A stretch of 64,000 bases of DNA from an uncultured Acetatifactor sp. (GTDB lineage Bacteria > Bacillota > Clostridia > Lachnospirales > Lachnospiraceae), in contig CAKRUB010000003.1 in NCBI GenBank assembly GCA_934402375.1, forward strand, positions 1 through 64,000. Reading direction: 5' to 3'. This document shows, one piece after another, positions 63,201-64,000 of this stretch; positions within the stretch are counted from its first letter, which is position 1, and each line of letters begins with the position of its first letter. Under the pieces are notes generated by a model, which was not told the DNA's origin, made no database searches, and saw only the letters and a list, made by a program, of their open reading frames with translations. A program made the translations under genes and the position numbers.

Positions 63201-63893
63201 CGCCAGCTTCTTTCCCGTCTGAAGACAGAGCAGGATGTCATGAGGCTCCGCGTCCTCCGCGTAGGTATAATGGACGTCATTTGTGGCAACCAGCGGAATG
63301 TCCAGCTCCTTGCTCATCCTGAGCAGCTCCGTGTTCACCAGCCTTTGCTCCGGGATTCCATGATCCTGCAGCTCCAGAAAATAATTTCCCTTGCCGAAGC
63401 ATGCCTCGTACTTTCTCGCCGCCTTCCTCGCCTCGTCAGGCATCCGCTTTGTAATATAGGTCTGTACCTCTCCGGCGAGACATGCAGAAAGCGCGATGAT
63501 CCCCTCATGATACTGGTTTAAGACCTCCATATCAACACGCGGCTTGTAATAATACCCTTCTGTAAAGCCCTTGCTCACAATCTTTACAAGATTGTCATAG
63601 CCGGTGTTGTTCTCCGCCAGAAGGACAAGATGGTAATACCTCTCCTCGCCGCCGCTTGACTCCTTATCAAAGCGCGAGTTCGGCGCGACATAGACCTCAC
63701 AGCCGAGGATGGGCTTGATTCCCGCTTCCTTCGCCGCGCGGTAAAAGTCAATGACACCGTACATGACACCGTGATCCGTGATGGCGGCGCTGTTCATGCC
63801 AAGCTCCTTGACTCTTGCAACATATTCTTTTATCTTGTTGGAACCGTCCAACAGAGAATATTCCGTGTGGACATGCAGATGTACAAATGCCAT
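60267..63893 (-). CDS. dnaE: DNA polymerase III subunit alpha (1208 aa)
   Basis: Replicative polymerase subunit of the DnaE type. Seen: PHP domain starting FVHLHVHTEYSLLDG, the catalytic Asp pair in MPDIDVDFGPDGRQ near residue 400, GRGSAAGSIVSY, HTGMHAAGVV, and the C-terminal OB domain (VGGMISNKTVKYTKTNQ) followed by a low-complexity Gly/Arg/Ser/Thr region near 1100. ATG 63893 follows GAGG; the ATG four codons earlier contains that site. Complete. Firmicutes also carry PolC; this is the DnaE partner. Ends 116 bases before pfkA. Confidence 0.96.
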   Translation of the reverse strand: MAFVHLHVHTEYSLLDGSNKIKEYVARVKELGMNSAAITDHGVMYGVIDFYRAAKEAGIKPILGCEVYVAPNSRFDKESSGGEERYYHLVLLAENNTGYDNLVKIVSKGFTEGYYYKPRVDMEVLNQYHEGIIALSACLAGEVQTYITKRMPDEARKAARKYEACFGKGNYFLELQDHGIPEQRLVNTELLRMSKELDIPLVATNDVHYTYAEDAEPHDILLCLQTGKKLADEDRMRYEGGQYFVKSEEEMKGLFPYAWEAVENTQLIADRCNVEIKFGETKLPHYEVPEGYDSWTYLNKLCDDGLAERYGDGSQPAGATGQTLRERLDYELGVIKRMGYVDYFLIVWDFINYAKSNGIPVGPGRGSAAGSIVSYCLKITNIDPIRYDLLFERFLNPERVSMPDIDVDFGPDGRQDVIDYVSRKYGAEKVVQIVTFGTLAAKGVIRDVARVMDLPYALADSIAKMVPNELNITLDLALERNPEFRKLYQEDEQVHTLIDMCKRLEGLPRHTGMHAAGVVICPEAADEFVPLSRGSDGAIVAQFTMTTLEELGLLKMDFLGLRNLTVIRDAVNFIEQTTGERVDIDNIDYNDPQVLAYIGTGKTEGIFQLESAGMKNFMKELRPQSLEDVIAGISLYRPGPMDFIPRYIKGKNNHDEVVYSCPQLEPILKPTYGCIVYQEQVMQIVRDLGGYTMGRSDLVRRAMSKKKQSVMEKERANFIYGNAEEGVPGCVSKGISEQIAGGIYNDMMDFAKYAFNKSHAACYAVVALQTAWLKFYHPVEFMAALMTSVIDNPKKVSEYILTCRNMGIQLLPPDINQGQSGFSVTDGKVRYALTAIKGVGRPVIEAIVAERRGRGPFTNLKDFITRMADKDLSRRAIENFIKAGALDSLGGTRKQFMSVYVQILDHIIKDRKGNLAGQMSLFDIADDAQKEEFDIRMPEVGEYTEEMKLAFEKEVLGIYLSGHPLESYQELWQKYITNNTNDFALEEESNTVRVADQSTAIVGGMISNKTVKYTKTNQVMAFLELEDLVGTVEIVVFPRDYEKYGSLLTEDAKIFVKGRVSVEEDKDAKMICEQIVGFDEAAQAKESPFSTGRFGGTGRRNYSSGRTMTGRTPVQGAAGSQSTGRQSGRMPAGLWIQFPDAESYFTREKELLDAIADSDGNDDVVIFLKSTRGIKVLPPNRRVHADEELMQRLQGLFGEENVKTVQTR

Positions 63894-63916
63894 GTTATTC
63901 CTCATTTCTCCCGATC

Positions 63917-63948
63917 AAGAAAGGCACCCCCGAAAAACCGGGAGTGCC
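63917..63948 (-). terminator. terminator ahead of dnaE
   Basis: Minus-strand GGCACTCCCG, loop, CGGGGGTGCC (one G-U pair), followed by TTTCTT. It would end the transcript of a gene beyond the right edge. Confidence 0.8.
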
Positions 63949-64000
63949 CTTTTCAGTTACTTCTATATTACAGATTTTTCTTCAGTAAGTCAACCTTATC

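Overview
The window looks like a chromosome segment from a low-to-mid GC Clostridia, most likely a Lachnospiraceae (inference from the housekeeping proteins, AGGAGG-type ribosome binding sites, a LysRS with a C-terminal tRNA-binding domain, a DUF6145-like protein and a bacterial AraM/EgsA-type dehydrogenase). By eye it falls into two compositional halves: AT-rich accessory DNA from 1 to about 40.67 kb, and clearly more GC-rich core DNA from about 40.67 kb to the end. The step falls inside lysS.

Accessory part. (1) 72-24083, all on the minus strand, is one tightly packed run of 14 genes: an XRE regulator, then dndC-dndD-dndE-dndA (DNA phosphorothioation), an Mrr-type restriction endonuclease, a NERD-UvrD helicase, an AddB/RexB-like protein, four proteins that resemble DpdE, DpdF, DpdG and DpdH (SNF2 helicase, RecQ-like helicase, small protein, large ATPase), an unknown 219-residue protein and an OLD-like ATPase/TOPRIM protein. 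No dndB and no dndFGH/dptFGH is present. The dndC-D-E-A order and the absence of FGH recall the phosphorothioate systems that use a different partner module (archaeal DndCDEA-PbeABCD). A divergent PP-loop (PAPS reductase-like) gene with a zinc ribbon lies at 24283-25284. (2) 25.3-31.5 kb is a worn zone with an IS110 fragment fused to a GNAT tail, an XRE pseudogene, and a compact, apparently uncharacterised cassette (55-residue Cys protein, AAA+ ATPase, three small or membrane proteins and a 51-residue membrane peptide) behind a promoter with a perfect palindrome. (3) 32.0-40.67 kb is a small Tn916-like integrative element: tyrosine integrase, excisionase, a frameshifted Rep/relaxase gene, an FtsK/TcpA-like coupling ATPase, two small accessory genes, an unknown plus-strand gene, a lipoprotein cargo gene and a small XRE gene. 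It sits within the lysS coding sequence. It brings its own lysS 3' end, so the chromosome keeps an intact LysRS, while an earlier 3' end is stranded at 31547-32017. Both tails are AT-rich and share a 197-base identical block. This suggests that the stranded tail belongs to an earlier lysS-targeting element, possibly the one that carries the Dnd island.

Core part. From right to left on the minus strand: dnaE, pfkA, a TrmH-family methyltransferase, proC, an alpha-amylase-family enzyme, a lipoprotein, a SleB-like cell-wall hydrolase, an NfeD/SPFH pair, argF, birA, a DUF6145-like gene, coaX, dusB, an unknown gene, a phosphohexomutase, greA and lysS. A sn-glycerol-1-phosphate dehydrogenase-like gene runs on the plus strand. 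Extragenic nested palindromes punctuate this half at about 49.7, 51.5 and 56.2 kb. No tRNA, rRNA or CRISPR array was seen.
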